Counted from the stretch's first letter, positions 5,456 to 13,991 are shown. The stretch is 14,786 nt of DNA from Lachnospiraceae bacterium UBA1729 (GCA_002315945.1 DCIJ01000035.1:1-14786), one strand, 5' to 3'. Translations and numbers: made by a program. The notes: generated by a model not told the origin, from the sequence alone.

Positions 5456-7051
5456 TTGAGTAATAATTTGGAAAGAGAGATAAACAGAAGGCGTACCTTT
5501 GCCATTATTTCTCACCCTGATGCTGGTAAGACAACATTGACAGAAAAGTTTCTGTTATACGGTGGAGCGATTAACCTGGCCGGAAGTGTTAAGGGCAAGG
5601 CTACTGCCCGACATGCCGTAAGTGACTGGATGGAGATTGAGAAGGAAAGAGGTATTTCTGTTACTTCTTCAGTACTTCAGTTTGAATATGATGATTTCTG
5701 TATTAACATCCTGGATACACCCGGACATCAGGATTTCTCAGAGGATACCTACAGAACCCTGATGGCTGCAGACTCTGCTGTAATGGTTATTGATGCCAGC
5801 AAGGGTGTTGAGGCTCAGACCAGAAAACTGTTCAAGGTTTGTGGTATGAGAGGCATACCTATTTTTACCTTCATTAACAAGATGGACAGAGATGCCAATG
5901 ATACCTTCGAGCTGTTGGATGACATTGAAAAAGAGCTTGGCATTGCAACCTGCCCGGTTAACTGGCCAATTGGTTCAGGAAAAGGCTTCAAGGGTGTATT
6001 AGACAGGGAAAGCCAGACTGTAATTATGTACGAGGATACCGAAAAAGGTACTAAGGAAGGCAAGAAGACTGAGATAGCTATGTCTGATGAGGCAGCTGTA
6101 ATTGCTGCGATTGGTGAGGACAAGTACAGTCAGTTGTCAGATGAGCTGGAGCTGTTGGAAGGCGCTGGCGCTGAATTTGATTTAGATGAGGTACAGAGAG
6201 GCAAGCTGACCCCTGTATTCTTCGGTTCAGCTCTTACCAACTTTGGTGTTGAGATTTTCCTTCAGAATTTTTTGAAAATGACAACTTCACCTCTTCCGCG
6301 TACTTCGGAGGGAGAGATAGTGGATCCCACAGGACATGGATTTTCTGCTTTTGTATTCAAGATTCAGGCTAATATGAACAAGGCCCACAGAGACAGAATT
6401 GCATTCATGAGAATCTGTTCCGGCCGATTTGATGCAGGTGCCGAGGTCAGACATGTCCAGGGCAACAAGGTAATGAGACTTTCACAGCCTCAGCAGATAA
6501 TGGCAAGCGACAGAAAGATACTGGAGGAGGCCTATGCAGGTGATATTATAGGTGTATTTGATCCTGGTATTTTCTCTATTGGGGATACAGTATGCATGCC
6601 CAAGGATAAGGTGCGTTTTGAAGGTATACCTACCTTTGCTCCCGAGCATTTTGCCAGAGTTAGACAGATTGATACCATGAAGCGTAAGCAGTTTGTCAAG
6701 GGTATCACTCAGATTGCCCAGGAGGGTGCCATCCAGATATTCAAGGAAGCTAACTCCGGTATGGAAGAAATTATCGTGGGAGTAGTAGGTGTGCTGCAGT
6801 TTGATGTACTTAAGTACAGACTGGAGAATGAATATAATGTGGAGATTCGTCTGGAGCCCCTGCCTTATGAGCACATCAGATGGATTGAAAATAAAGAGAT
6901 TGATTTGAACAAGATTGTAGGAACTTCTGATATGAAAAAGATTCTGGACATGAGAGACAGACCGCTGCTTTTGTTTGTTAATTCATGGTCAGTCGGAATG
7001 GTTCTGGATCGTAATGAGGGACTGGAACTGTCAGAGTTTGGACGCAATTAA
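5456..7051 (+). CDS. prfC: peptide chain release factor 3
   Basis: RF3 is a translational GTPase that removes RF1/RF2 from the ribosome after peptide release. The 531 residues equal the family norm (about 529). GTPase motifs seen: G1 SHPDAGKTT (19-27), a switch I region around ERGISVTSS (64-72), G3 DTPGHQDF (87-94) and G4 NKMDRD (141-146). RF3-specific features are the VKGKATARHAVSDWMEIE block (45-62) and the C-terminal domains through QFDVLKYRLENEY and SEFGRN at the end; these separate it from EF-G and from tetracycline-resistance type proteins, which are longer. Translation starts at TTG 5456 behind a strong GGAGG. The stop is followed at once by the start of the lipoprotein gene (ATG 7053), so the two are probably co-transcribed. 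A low-efficiency TTG start may keep RF3 levels modest (inference). Confidence 0.97.
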   Translation: MSNNLEREINRRRTFAIISHPDAGKTTLTEKFLLYGGAINLAGSVKGKATARHAVSDWMEIEKERGISVTSSVLQFEYDDFCINILDTPGHQDFSEDTYRTLMAADSAVMVIDASKGVEAQTRKLFKVCGMRGIPIFTFINKMDRDANDTFELLDDIEKELGIATCPVNWPIGSGKGFKGVLDRESQTVIMYEDTEKGTKEGKKTEIAMSDEAAVIAAIGEDKYSQLSDELELLEGAGAEFDLDEVQRGKLTPVFFGSALTNFGVEIFLQNFLKMTTSPLPRTSEGEIVDPTGHGFSAFVFKIQANMNKAHRDRIAFMRICSGRFDAGAEVRHVQGNKVMRLSQPQQIMASDRKILEEAYAGDIIGVFDPGIFSIGDTVCMPKDKVRFEGIPTFAPEHFARVRQIDTMKRKQFVKGITQIAQEGAIQIFKEANSGMEEIIVGVVGVLQFDVLKYRLENEYNVEIRLEPLPYEHIRWIENKEIDLNKIVGTSDMKKILDMRDRPLLLFVNSWSVGMVLDRNEGLELSEFGRN

Positions 7052-7052
7052 T

Positions 7053-8366
7053 ATGAAAAAAAATAATTTAATAAAAAAGGCCGGGCTTGTACTTTTCACA
7101 GTCCTTGTTGCTATGACTCTTATGGCCTGTAGTGCAGGGGATTTACAGAATCTGACAGAAACGGCAGACAAGCTGTCTGAGATCACTGAAGGGATTGAAG
7201 GAGCTGCCAACTCGATTATGGATGCGGCGGATACTATTTCCAGTGGTGCCGGAGTGCTGGACGATGTGAAGGATACTCTGGACAAGACAGGAATAGACCT
7301 GTCAGACCTCAAGTCAGAAGGTGATTCCTCTGATGATGCCAGGTCTGACAAGCCTCTGAGAAAAGCGGCGCTGGATTCAGAGTACTATTTTTCTAAGCTG
7401 GAGAAGGAAGAAAAGATTGTATACGATGAAATCCTTGAAAGCCTCAATGATATGAGCGAGGATGTGGAAATATCCACCAAGGACGAGGATGTAATAGATA
7501 CTGCCTTTAATGCTGTAGTATGGGATCACCCTGAGATTTTCTGGGTGAAGGGATATACCTATGCGGTGCACACTCTGGATGGAGAGGTGACCAAGGTTAC
7601 CTTTTCAGGAAGCTTCACAGCTACTTTAGAAGAAAGAGATAAATCCAGAGCTGAAATAGAAGAGATAGCAAAAGAGATTCTGGCGGGAGTAGACAGACAG
7701 AACAGTCAGTATTCTCAGGTTAAATATATCTTTGAATATCTGATTGATAATGTGGAGTATGATCTGAATGCCAGCAATAATCAGGATATCAGGTCGGTGT
7801 TCTTAGGTCATCGTTCAGTGTGCCAGGGATATTCAAAAGCTACCCAGTATCTACTGAACGAACTGGGCATTTTTTCCACACTTGTATTCGGAAAAGCAGC
7901 TGGAGGAGATCACTCCTGGAATCTGGTTAATGTGGATGGCGACTACTATCATCTGGATACTACCTGGGGCGATGCTTCCTATAGCGGAGCCAGTGAATAT
8001 ACTGGCAGGGCACCCAGTATCAATTATGATTATTTTTTGGTTACAGATGATGAAATAGCAAGAACTCACCATGTTGAGAATCCGAAGAACTATCCGAAAT
8101 GCAATTCAGATGTGTCTAATTACTACATCAAGGAAGGACTGTATTTTACTTCTGTAGACAAGGACCAGCTTAAAAAAGTGTTTGATGCGGCCTATGATGC
8201 AGGCAGAGATAATGTTGCAATCAGATGCGCAAATGCTGAATGTCTGGATGAAATGCTGACCTATTTAATCGAAGAGCAGCATGTGTTTGATTACTTATCA
8301 GATTCTGATTCAATAAATTATGCTACATCACCAGATTCATTTTCGATTATTTTATGGTTAGAATAG
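7053..8366 (+). CDS. transglutaminase-like lipoprotein
   Basis: A secreted, membrane-anchored protein of 437 residues. Residues 1-26 form a lipoprotein signal peptide: basic start MKKNNLIKK, hydrophobic core, lipobox LMAC with Cys26 as the acylated residue. Residues 30-100 are rich in Asp, Ser and amphipathic repeats and look like a flexible or coiled spacer. A transglutaminase-like (papain-fold) core spans about 215-310 with an intact triad: Cys257 in RSVCQGYSKA, His287 in GGDHSWNLV and Asp302 in HLDTTWGD. The C-terminal 80 residues form a further domain not recognised. Such proteins in Clostridia are usually described as surface proteases or cross-linking enzymes; the substrate is unknown. 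Start ATG 7053 lies 1 base after the prfC stop; an in-frame upstream ATG (6975) would bury the signal peptide and overlap prfC, so it is rejected. The ribosome binding site is poor, consistent with coupling to prfC. Confidence 0.85.
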   Translation: MKKNNLIKKAGLVLFTVLVAMTLMACSAGDLQNLTETADKLSEITEGIEGAANSIMDAADTISSGAGVLDDVKDTLDKTGIDLSDLKSEGDSSDDARSDKPLRKAALDSEYYFSKLEKEEKIVYDEILESLNDMSEDVEISTKDEDVIDTAFNAVVWDHPEIFWVKGYTYAVHTLDGEVTKVTFSGSFTATLEERDKSRAEIEEIAKEILAGVDRQNSQYSQVKYIFEYLIDNVEYDLNASNNQDIRSVFLGHRSVCQGYSKATQYLLNELGIFSTLVFGKAAGGDHSWNLVNVDGDYYHLDTTWGDASYSGASEYTGRAPSINYDYFLVTDDEIARTHHVENPKNYPKCNSDVSNYYIKEGLYFTSVDKDQLKKVFDAAYDAGRDNVAIRCANAECLDEMLTYLIEEQHVFDYLSDSDSINYATSPDSFSIILWLE

Positions 8367-8374
8367 ATTGAAAA

Positions 8375-8383
8375 TGTTATAAT
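8375..8383 (+). promoter_or_regulatory. probable promoter (extended -10) of the asp23-nusB operon
   Basis: TGTTATAAT is an extended -10 box with a perfect TATAAT hexamer (8378-8383). The -35 position, inside the end of the lipoprotein gene (around 8355-8360, TGGTTA), is weak. The start codon of the Asp23 gene is 56 bases downstream. No terminator hairpin is visible between the lipoprotein gene and this site, so read-through is possible. Confidence 0.5.
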
Positions 8384-8426
8384 AAAAAATAATTTTCTTT
8401 TATAGTCGCTTAATAAGCATGTTGAT

Positions 8427-8431
8427 AGGAG
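8427..8431 (+). promoter_or_regulatory. ribosome binding site of the Asp23 gene
   Basis: AGGAG, 7 bases before ATG 8439; a standard site that supports the chosen start of this small gene. Confidence 0.8.
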
Positions 8432-8438
8432 AATTCTA

Positions 8439-8816
8439 ATGGAAAAAGAAGTTAAGGGAAATGAATATGTATTAGAAGGAGCTGATGGCTTCGGTCAGGT
8501 CAGAATTGCAAATGATGTGGTTGCACGCATCGCCTGTCTTGCTGCTATGGAAGTTAAGGGCGTAGCCAGCATGGCTGAAGATATGACTAATGAAATCCTT
8601 GCCAAGGTTGGAATCAAGACTCTGGCCAAGGGCGCAGTAGTAGATATTGAAGATGGTATTGTATCTGTTAATCTGACACTGATGCTTAAATTTGGATACA
8701 ATATTCCTGCTACCTGTGAGAAGGTTCAGGGCAAGGTTAGAAGCCAGATTGAGACCATGACCGGAATGAAGGTTCGTAGAGTTAATGTTAGAGTAAGCGG
8801 CGTTACAGGAGAATAA
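8439..8816 (+). CDS. Asp23/Gls24 family envelope stress protein
   Basis: A 125-residue cytoplasmic protein of the Asp23/Gls24 (YqhY-like) family, linked in Firmicutes to cell envelope stress and, for YqhY, to control of acetyl-CoA carboxylase. Seen family features: GQVRIANDVVARIACLAAMEVKGVASM near the N-terminus (about residues 19-45, with the conserved I-A-x-E-V-x-G-V pattern), and the C-terminal half with VNLTLMLKFGYNIPATCEKVQ and VRRVNVRVSGV. There is no membrane segment. It sits directly ahead of nusB, as in many Bacillota where the yqhY-type gene lies between the accBC genes and nusB; accB and accC are not in this window. The gap to nusB is 6 bases. Family call is firm; the physiological role is inferred from relatives. 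Confidence 0.93.
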   Translation: MEKEVKGNEYVLEGADGFGQVRIANDVVARIACLAAMEVKGVASMAEDMTNEILAKVGIKTLAKGAVVDIEDGIVSVNLTLMLKFGYNIPATCEKVQGKVRSQIETMTGMKVRRVNVRVSGVTGE

Positions 8817-8822
8817 GAGCGG

Positions 8823-9254
8823 ATGAATGCCAGACAAAAGAGAGAAAATTTATTTAAGCTGCTTTTCCGCAGTGAGTTTCACAGTGCAGAAGAGATGAAG
8901 GAACAGCTTGAACTGTATCTGGATGAGATGGGTCATCCTATGCTGGATGAGGGTGAGAAGCTTATGGATCTCACAAGAGAGGAACTGGTTGCCCTCACTG
9001 AAAAATATGATGACATTGTTTCAAAAAAAGACGAGCTGGATATGCTTATCAATGCAAAGACTGAGAACTGGACCACAGACAGAATGGGCAAGGTTGAACT
9101 TACCATATTGAGAATTGCATTGTATGAAATGAGCTATGACAAGGATGTTCCTGATAGTGTAGCAATTAATGAAGCTATTGAGTTGGCCAAGAAGTATAGT
9201 AATGGTGCATCAGGAGCATTTGTTAACGGTGTGCTTGCAAAATATGTTTCATGA
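8823..9254 (+). CDS. nusB: transcription antitermination factor NusB
   Basis: NusB binds boxA RNA with NusE (ribosomal protein S10) and promotes antitermination of rRNA operons. The 143 residues are within the usual range (about 130-150). Characteristic parts are the N-terminal ARQKRENLFKLLFRSEF (residues 3-19) and the C-terminal half with RMGKVELTILRIALYEM (about 87-103), VPDSVAINEAIELAKKY (about 109-125) and the terminal GAFVNGVLAKY. The ribosome binding site is AGGAG at 8807-8811 inside the end of the Asp23 gene, at a rather long 11-base spacing. The stop overlaps the xseA start as ATGA. The middle (about residues 35-80) is longer and more acidic than in the E. coli protein, as in other Clostridia. 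Confidence 0.95.
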   Translation: MNARQKRENLFKLLFRSEFHSAEEMKEQLELYLDEMGHPMLDEGEKLMDLTREELVALTEKYDDIVSKKDELDMLINAKTENWTTDRMGKVELTILRIALYEMSYDKDVPDSVAINEAIELAKKYSNGASGAFVNGVLAKYVS

Positions 9255-10525
9255 AGGTAGCTACTTATTCAGTAAGTAAGATAAATTCATATATTAAAAA
9301 TATGTTTGCCCAGGACTTTTTACTACATGCCGTATATGTAAAGGGTGAGGTCAGTAATTGCAAGTATCACAGTTCCGGGCATATATATTTTACTTTAAAA
9401 GATTCGGGGGGAACCTTGGGCTGTATTATGTTTGCTTCCAAGCGGGCAGGCCTTGGCTTTGAGCTAAGAGAAGGTCAGCAGGTCATAGTTGGAGGCAGTG
9501 TTGAGGTCTATGAGAGAGACGGGAAATATCAGCTCTATGCCAACCGGATTTTTTTGGATGGTTTGGGAGCCTTGTATGAAAAATATGAGGCACTGAAAAA
9601 AGAACTGTTAGAAAGTGGGATGTTTGATGAATCCTACAAAAAGCCGATACCGGCAAATCCCAAGACGGTCGGTATTGTTACAGCAGCAACTGGTGCGGCT
9701 GTAAGGGACATTATTAATGTTGCCACTAGAAGAAATCCATATGTTCAGCTCATTTTGTATCCTGCTATAGTGCAGGGAGATGGAGCTGTTCCCAGTATTG
9801 TTGATGGTATCCGGACCATGGTTAAGCTGGGTGTGGATGTTATGATAGTAGGCCGAGGCGGTGGAAGTATTGAAGATCTATGGGCCTTCAATGAAAGGGC
9901 TGTAGCAGAAGCTGTGTTTGAAAGTCCAATTCCAGTAATATCTGCTGTAGGTCATGAAACCGATACAACAATTATTGATTATGTATCAGACTTGAGAGCA
10001 CCAACTCCATCAGCAGCTGCCGAGTTGGCTGTAGGGGAGTTTTCAGTAATAGAGAACAGTATCCTGGAGTATCAGAACAGACTGTTAGACAGGATGAATA
10101 CAAGGCTTCTTAAGGACAGGAGCAGTCTGAATAACCTGCAGGCAAGATTGAGAGGACTTAGTCCTATTAATATCCTTGATAAGAATAAACTTAGGATAGC
10201 AGGTTACGAAGAAAAACTGGCCAATCTGATGGATCTTCGGGTGAAGGAGGTTAGTACCTATTCATTGTCGCTGGAGGACAGACTGGCGGGATTGATGGAA
10301 AAGAGACTGGTTGACAGTCGCCACAAAATGGAATTACTGGCGGGAAGATTAAATGGTCTTTCCCCTCTTGAAAAGCTTTCACAGGGCTATGCATATGTGT
10401 CAGATGAGGATAACAGGACCGTGTGCAGCATTGATAATGTATCTGAAAATCAGAGATTAAATATCTATGTGAAGGATGGACAGATCAATGCAGTAGTCTG
10501 TGACAAACATAGGATAGATTTCTAA
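9251..10525 (+). CDS. xseA: exodeoxyribonuclease VII large subunit
   Basis: Large subunit of exonuclease VII, which degrades single-stranded DNA from both ends in complex with several XseB subunits. The 424 residues are typical. Seen in order: an N-terminal OB-fold (about 1-105) with VKGEVSNCKYHSSGHIYFTL; the catalytic region with VGIVTAATGAAVRDI, GRGGGSIEDLWAFNE (201-215) and GHETDTTIIDYVSDLRAPTP (234-253); then a long, mainly helical coiled-coil segment (about 265-385) and the C-terminal PLEKLSQGYAYV motif (about 374-385). Translation starts inside the nusB stop (ATGA). The small-subunit gene xseB, which usually follows immediately, is absent; trkA begins 12 bases later. XseB must be encoded elsewhere, or be missing. 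Confidence 0.97.
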   Translation: MKVATYSVSKINSYIKNMFAQDFLLHAVYVKGEVSNCKYHSSGHIYFTLKDSGGTLGCIMFASKRAGLGFELREGQQVIVGGSVEVYERDGKYQLYANRIFLDGLGALYEKYEALKKELLESGMFDESYKKPIPANPKTVGIVTAATGAAVRDIINVATRRNPYVQLILYPAIVQGDGAVPSIVDGIRTMVKLGVDVMIVGRGGGSIEDLWAFNERAVAEAVFESPIPVISAVGHETDTTIIDYVSDLRAPTPSAAAELAVGEFSVIENSILEYQNRLLDRMNTRLLKDRSSLNNLQARLRGLSPINILDKNKLRIAGYEEKLANLMDLRVKEVSTYSLSLEDRLAGLMEKRLVDSRHKMELLAGRLNGLSPLEKLSQGYAYVSDEDNRTVCSIDNVSENQRLNIYVKDGQINAVVCDKHRIDF

Positions 10526-10526
10526 A

Positions 10527-10530
10527 GGAG
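10527..10530 (+). promoter_or_regulatory. ribosome binding site of trkA (GTG start)
   Basis: GGAG (within AAAGGAGA), 7 bases before GTG 10538. It fixes the start at GTG, which gives the proper MKIIVAGDGKVG nucleotide-binding N-terminus. Confidence 0.85.
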
Positions 10531-10537
10531 AAATTTT

Positions 10538-11896
10538 GTGAAGATAATTGTAGCAGGTGATGGCAAGGTAGGTCAGACACTAATTAGAGAACTTTCTGAT
10601 GAAAAATATGATTTGATACTGATAGATACTAATCCTGATGTATTGGCATCTATGGTTGAAAAATATGATGTTTTGGCTGTATGCGGCAACTGTGCTTCCA
10701 TGGATGTACTGGAGAAGGCAGGTGTGGATAGTGCAGACCTTCTAATTGCTGTAACCAGTGCAGATGAGATTAATATGCTATGTTGTATGACTGCTCATGG
10801 AATGAATCCTGATTTGCATACTATTGCCAGAATCAGAAATCCGGAATATTTAGAGCAGGTATATGCCATGAGTGACCAGTTTGGTCTTTCAATGGTATTT
10901 AACCCTGAAAAGCAGGCTGCAGTAGAAATTGACAGATTAATAAAATTCCCGGGATTTTTACAAAGAGATACCTTTGCCAAGGGAAGAGTCGAAATAGTTG
11001 AGTTCAGAATTGGACGGGACAGTAAATTATGTGATATTGCACTTAATGATATGTATGCAATTATTAAATGCAAGGTTTTGGTATGCGCAGTTGTCAGGGA
11101 AGGTAAGGCACTGGCTCCTGACGGTAACTTTGTATTACATGAGGGAGATAAAATATATGTAACTGCCTCTACAGATACCCTGGCTGCCCTTCTTAAGAAT
11201 CTTGATATTATCACCCATAAGGCACGCAGAGTAATTATCTGTGGCGGTGGTAAGATAAGCTATTATCTGGCCGAGGAACTGGTTAATAGTGGCGTGGAAG
11301 TGCAGATTATTGAAAAGGATTTGGAGAAATGTAAGCGCCTGGCAGAACAGCTTCCTAAGGCCTGTATAGTAAATGGCGATGCAAGTGACCAAAGTCTTCT
11401 TGAAAGCGAAGGACTTGCCGGCTGTGATGCTCTGGTAACACTGACAGGCATGGATGAACTGAATATGGTTATTTCCCTGTATGGAAACAGCCAGAAAATT
11501 CCACAGATCATTACTAAAATTGACAGGGTGGGTAATTCACAGATCCTGCATGATCTTCCGATTGGAAGTACCATATGTCCAAAGGAACTGTGCAGTGGAA
11601 ATATTGTAAGATATGTAAGGGCTATTCAGAATCAGAAGGGTGCTGCCAGCACAATTCATTCTATAGCGGGTGGACAGGCTGAAGCTCTTGAATTTATTGT
11701 TGATGAGAATACACTTCATTGCAATGAACCCCTGAAAAATCTGAAGATTAAAAAGGGTGTACTTATTGCATGTATAAATCATGGCTCCAGAATAGAGATA
11801 CCTGGTGGTGATTCCAAGTTCAGGGTTGGAGACAATCTGATAGTTGTCACTGCTAATGGTAAGGTTCTTTATAGTATTAATGAGATATTTGAGTAG
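10538..11896 (+). CDS. trkA: Trk potassium uptake regulatory subunit TrkA
   Basis: Cytoplasmic gating subunit for the potassium channel TrkH encoded next. The 452 residues hold the duplicated arrangement of full-length TrkA: first RCK/Rossmann domain with GDGKVG (7-12) and the acidic ribose-binding Asp30, then a TrkA_C domain (about 135-220); second Rossmann domain from about 230 with CGGGKIS (235-241), where the third glycine of GxGxxG is Ser241, and an acidic residue in IIEKD; then a second TrkA_C domain (about 370-450). The first site should bind NAD(H); the second may bind less tightly or another nucleotide (inference). Start is GTG 10538 behind AAAGGAG. Only 5 bases separate it from trkH, so both subunits come from one transcript. 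Confidence 0.95.
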   Translation: MKIIVAGDGKVGQTLIRELSDEKYDLILIDTNPDVLASMVEKYDVLAVCGNCASMDVLEKAGVDSADLLIAVTSADEINMLCCMTAHGMNPDLHTIARIRNPEYLEQVYAMSDQFGLSMVFNPEKQAAVEIDRLIKFPGFLQRDTFAKGRVEIVEFRIGRDSKLCDIALNDMYAIIKCKVLVCAVVREGKALAPDGNFVLHEGDKIYVTASTDTLAALLKNLDIITHKARRVIICGGGKISYYLAEELVNSGVEVQIIEKDLEKCKRLAEQLPKACIVNGDASDQSLLESEGLAGCDALVTLTGMDELNMVISLYGNSQKIPQIITKIDRVGNSQILHDLPIGSTICPKELCSGNIVRYVRAIQNQKGAASTIHSIAGGQAEALEFIVDENTLHCNEPLKNLKIKKGVLIACINHGSRIEIPGGDSKFRVGDNLIVVTANGKVLYSINEIFE

Positions 11897-11901
11897 ATAG
11901 T

Positions 11902-13356
11902 ATGAATTTAAAGAAAATAGGTCGTTTTATCGGACAGATTCTTCTGGTGGAAGTAATCTTCATGGTTCCAGCCCTGATAATAAGCTGTGCATTGAAAGAA
12001 ACCAATGCAATGAATGCTTTTGTTGCAACCATAATATGTACACTGTCTGCAGCGATTGCTCTGCTTGCCTGGGCCAAGGATGGCAAGGGCGGATTTTATG
12101 CAAAAGAGGGTTTGGTAAGTGTAGGCTTGTGCTGGATTGTAATGAGTATTTTTGGATGTCTTCCATTTTATCTGTCCAGAGAGATCCCACGATATATAGA
12201 TGCATATTTTGAAATAGTATCAGGCTTTACTACCACAGGAGCTTCCATTCTGCCTGAGGTTGAGAGCCTGTCCAAGGGAATACTGTACTGGAGATCCTTC
12301 AGCCACTGGCTGGGTGGTATGGGTGTACTGGTATTCCTGTTGGCAATGCCCTCCAGTGACAAGGCTGGTGAGGGCTATACCATGCATATTTTGAGGGCTG
12401 AAAGTCCGGGGCCTGATGTGGGCAAGCTGGTTCCCAGAATGAAGACAACCGCTAGAATACTGTATGGAATATATGTAGCTATTACAGTTTTAAATATTCT
12501 GTTTTTACTGATAGGAAGAATCCCTTTATTTGATGCAGTATGTACTGCTATGGGTACGGCCGGTACTGGTGGTTTTGGAATTAAAAATGACAGTATTGCC
12601 GGCTATAGTCCGTATGTTCAAAATGTATGTACAGTATTTATGCTGCTATTTGGTGTGAACTTTGCCTGCTATTATATGCTTTTATTAAAGAATATTAAGG
12701 ATGTAATATGGGATGAGGAATTACGCTTTTATCTGGGTCTGGTATTTGCCAGCATAGTTTTAATTGCATGGAATATAAGGGGCTACTATGACACCCTGGA
12801 AGAGGTTATTCGCCATTCTGCATTTCAGGTTGCAACAATTATTACCACTACAGGATTTGCCACCACAGACTTTGATAAATGGCCCAGCTTTTCCAAGGCC
12901 ATCCTTTTGTGTCTCATGCTGATTGGTGCCTGTGCCGGAAGCACGGGCGGCGGATTTAAGTGTGGAAGGGCACTGCTTCATATTAAAAATATGCTTAGAA
13001 ACATCAGGGCCATGATTCATCCTAATAAGATATCAGCTGTTAGGATTAACAATGTTCCGGTAGGAGAAAAGCCCCTGAACAATATTAATACATTCATGGC
13101 AAGCTATGTAGGAATAGTAATAATAAGCTTTTTGATTATATCGCTGGATGGATTTTCCACCACTACTAATCTGTCGGCAGTAATAGCCTGCTTCAATAAT
13201 ATCGGACCTGGTTTCGATGCGGTAGGTCCCACATGTAACTACTCAGCATATGGAATTTTATCAAAACTTGTACTGATAATTGATATGCTGGCAGGCAGAT
13301 TGGAGATATTCCCAATACTGGTGTTATTCTCACGAAGCACATGGAAACATAGATGA
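11902..13356 (+). CDS. trkH: Trk potassium uptake channel subunit TrkH
   Basis: Membrane-embedded potassium-conducting subunit of the TrkH/KtrB superfamily, 484 residues. It has many hydrophobic segments and four pore loops with recognisable selectivity-filter parts: TTTGAS (110-115), GTAGTGGFG (218-226), TTTGF (315-319) and NNIGPGF (432-438). The filter glycines are Gly113, Gly223, Gly318 and Gly435. The block GRLEIFPILVLFSRSTW near the C-terminus is also typical of the family. It starts 5 bases after trkA without a strong ribosome binding site, suggesting translational coupling, and its TGA overlaps the ATG of the cyclo-ligase gene. With trkA it should form a complete potassium (or sodium-coupled potassium) uptake system; TrkH and KtrB cannot be separated with certainty, but the double-domain TrkA next to it favours Trk. 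Confidence 0.95.
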   Translation: MNLKKIGRFIGQILLVEVIFMVPALIISCALKETNAMNAFVATIICTLSAAIALLAWAKDGKGGFYAKEGLVSVGLCWIVMSIFGCLPFYLSREIPRYIDAYFEIVSGFTTTGASILPEVESLSKGILYWRSFSHWLGGMGVLVFLLAMPSSDKAGEGYTMHILRAESPGPDVGKLVPRMKTTARILYGIYVAITVLNILFLLIGRIPLFDAVCTAMGTAGTGGFGIKNDSIAGYSPYVQNVCTVFMLLFGVNFACYYMLLLKNIKDVIWDEELRFYLGLVFASIVLIAWNIRGYYDTLEEVIRHSAFQVATIITTTGFATTDFDKWPSFSKAILLCLMLIGACAGSTGGGFKCGRALLHIKNMLRNIRAMIHPNKISAVRINNVPVGEKPLNNINTFMASYVGIVIISFLIISLDGFSTTTNLSAVIACFNNIGPGFDAVGPTCNYSAYGILSKLVLIIDMLAGRLEIFPILVLFSRSTWKHR

Positions 13357-13991
13357 TAGATAACGCGAGTTTTAGAAAAGAAAAATTAAAAATACGAAAT
13401 GAAATGTCAAAAAATGAGGTGGCAAAATTATCTGAAAGCCTTGTAAATCAAGGGATTGAGTGGATTGCCACTAACCTGCCTGAGGATGCGAAAAAAATCA
13501 TGTGTTATTACCCTTTGGGCAATGAAGCTGACATTAGAAAGATATATTTCTGGCTCCTGTCGCAAGATAAGGAGCTTTATTTTCCTGTTTCCAAGGATAA
13601 AAGAACGATGGATTTTTTTCGGGTGAGAGATTTGAATGATCTGACACCGGGAAGATTCGGAGTGATGGAACCAAGAGAAGATTTTGATAATGAGCTGCTA
13701 CACAATGTAGCAGAAGAATATGGCAACTGGGAAAAATGTAAAATAGTCTGCTTTACTCCTGGAACAGTCTTTGACAGGACTGGCAACAGGATGGGATTTG
13801 GCAAGGGATATTACGACCGTTATTTTAACAGGATTTGGCGGGAGGCCCCGAATATTCAGTGCTTGCGGGTCGGAGTTGCTTATGAATTCCAGCTTGTGGA
13901 CAGGATCAACAGACAGCCCTGGGATGTGCCCATGGATGTAATTTTTACGGATAAAATGATATATGACAAGATATGCGCAGATAATAATTAA
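13353..13991 (+). CDS. 5-formyltetrahydrofolate cyclo-ligase
   Basis: Converts 5-formyltetrahydrofolate to 5,10-methenyltetrahydrofolate with ATP (also called MTHFS; B. subtilis YqgN), recycling an inhibitory folate form. The 212 residues are slightly longer than the usual 180-200. Seen: an N-terminal basic helix FRKEKLKIR (7-15), CYYPLGNEADIRKI (51-64) with the substrate-contact region, and the signature TPGTVFDRTGNRMGFGKGYY (135-154), followed by Asp-Arg. A late VGVAYEFQ and WDVPMDVIFTD complete the family pattern. The ATG overlaps the trkH TGA. The end of the gene overlaps priA by 29 bases in another frame. No other folate gene is nearby; the placement appears to reflect operon packing rather than pathway grouping. 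Confidence 0.94.
   Translation: MIDNASFRKEKLKIRNEMSKNEVAKLSESLVNQGIEWIATNLPEDAKKIMCYYPLGNEADIRKIYFWLLSQDKELYFPVSKDKRTMDFFRVRDLNDLTPGRFGVMEPREDFDNELLHNVAEEYGNWEKCKIVCFTPGTVFDRTGNRMGFGKGYYDRYFNRIWREAPNIQCLRVGVAYEFQLVDRINRQPWDVPMDVIFTDKMIYDKICADNN

Noticed and set aside
6975..7052. Longer version of the lipoprotein starting at ATG 6975
   Set aside because: It overlaps the end of prfC and puts 26 polar and aromatic residues in front of a clear lipoprotein signal peptide that begins at ATG 7053.
8367..8438. Rho-independent terminator after the lipoprotein gene
   Set aside because: The stretch is AT-rich with T-runs but has no stable stem; only the extended -10 and a ribosome binding site are supportable.
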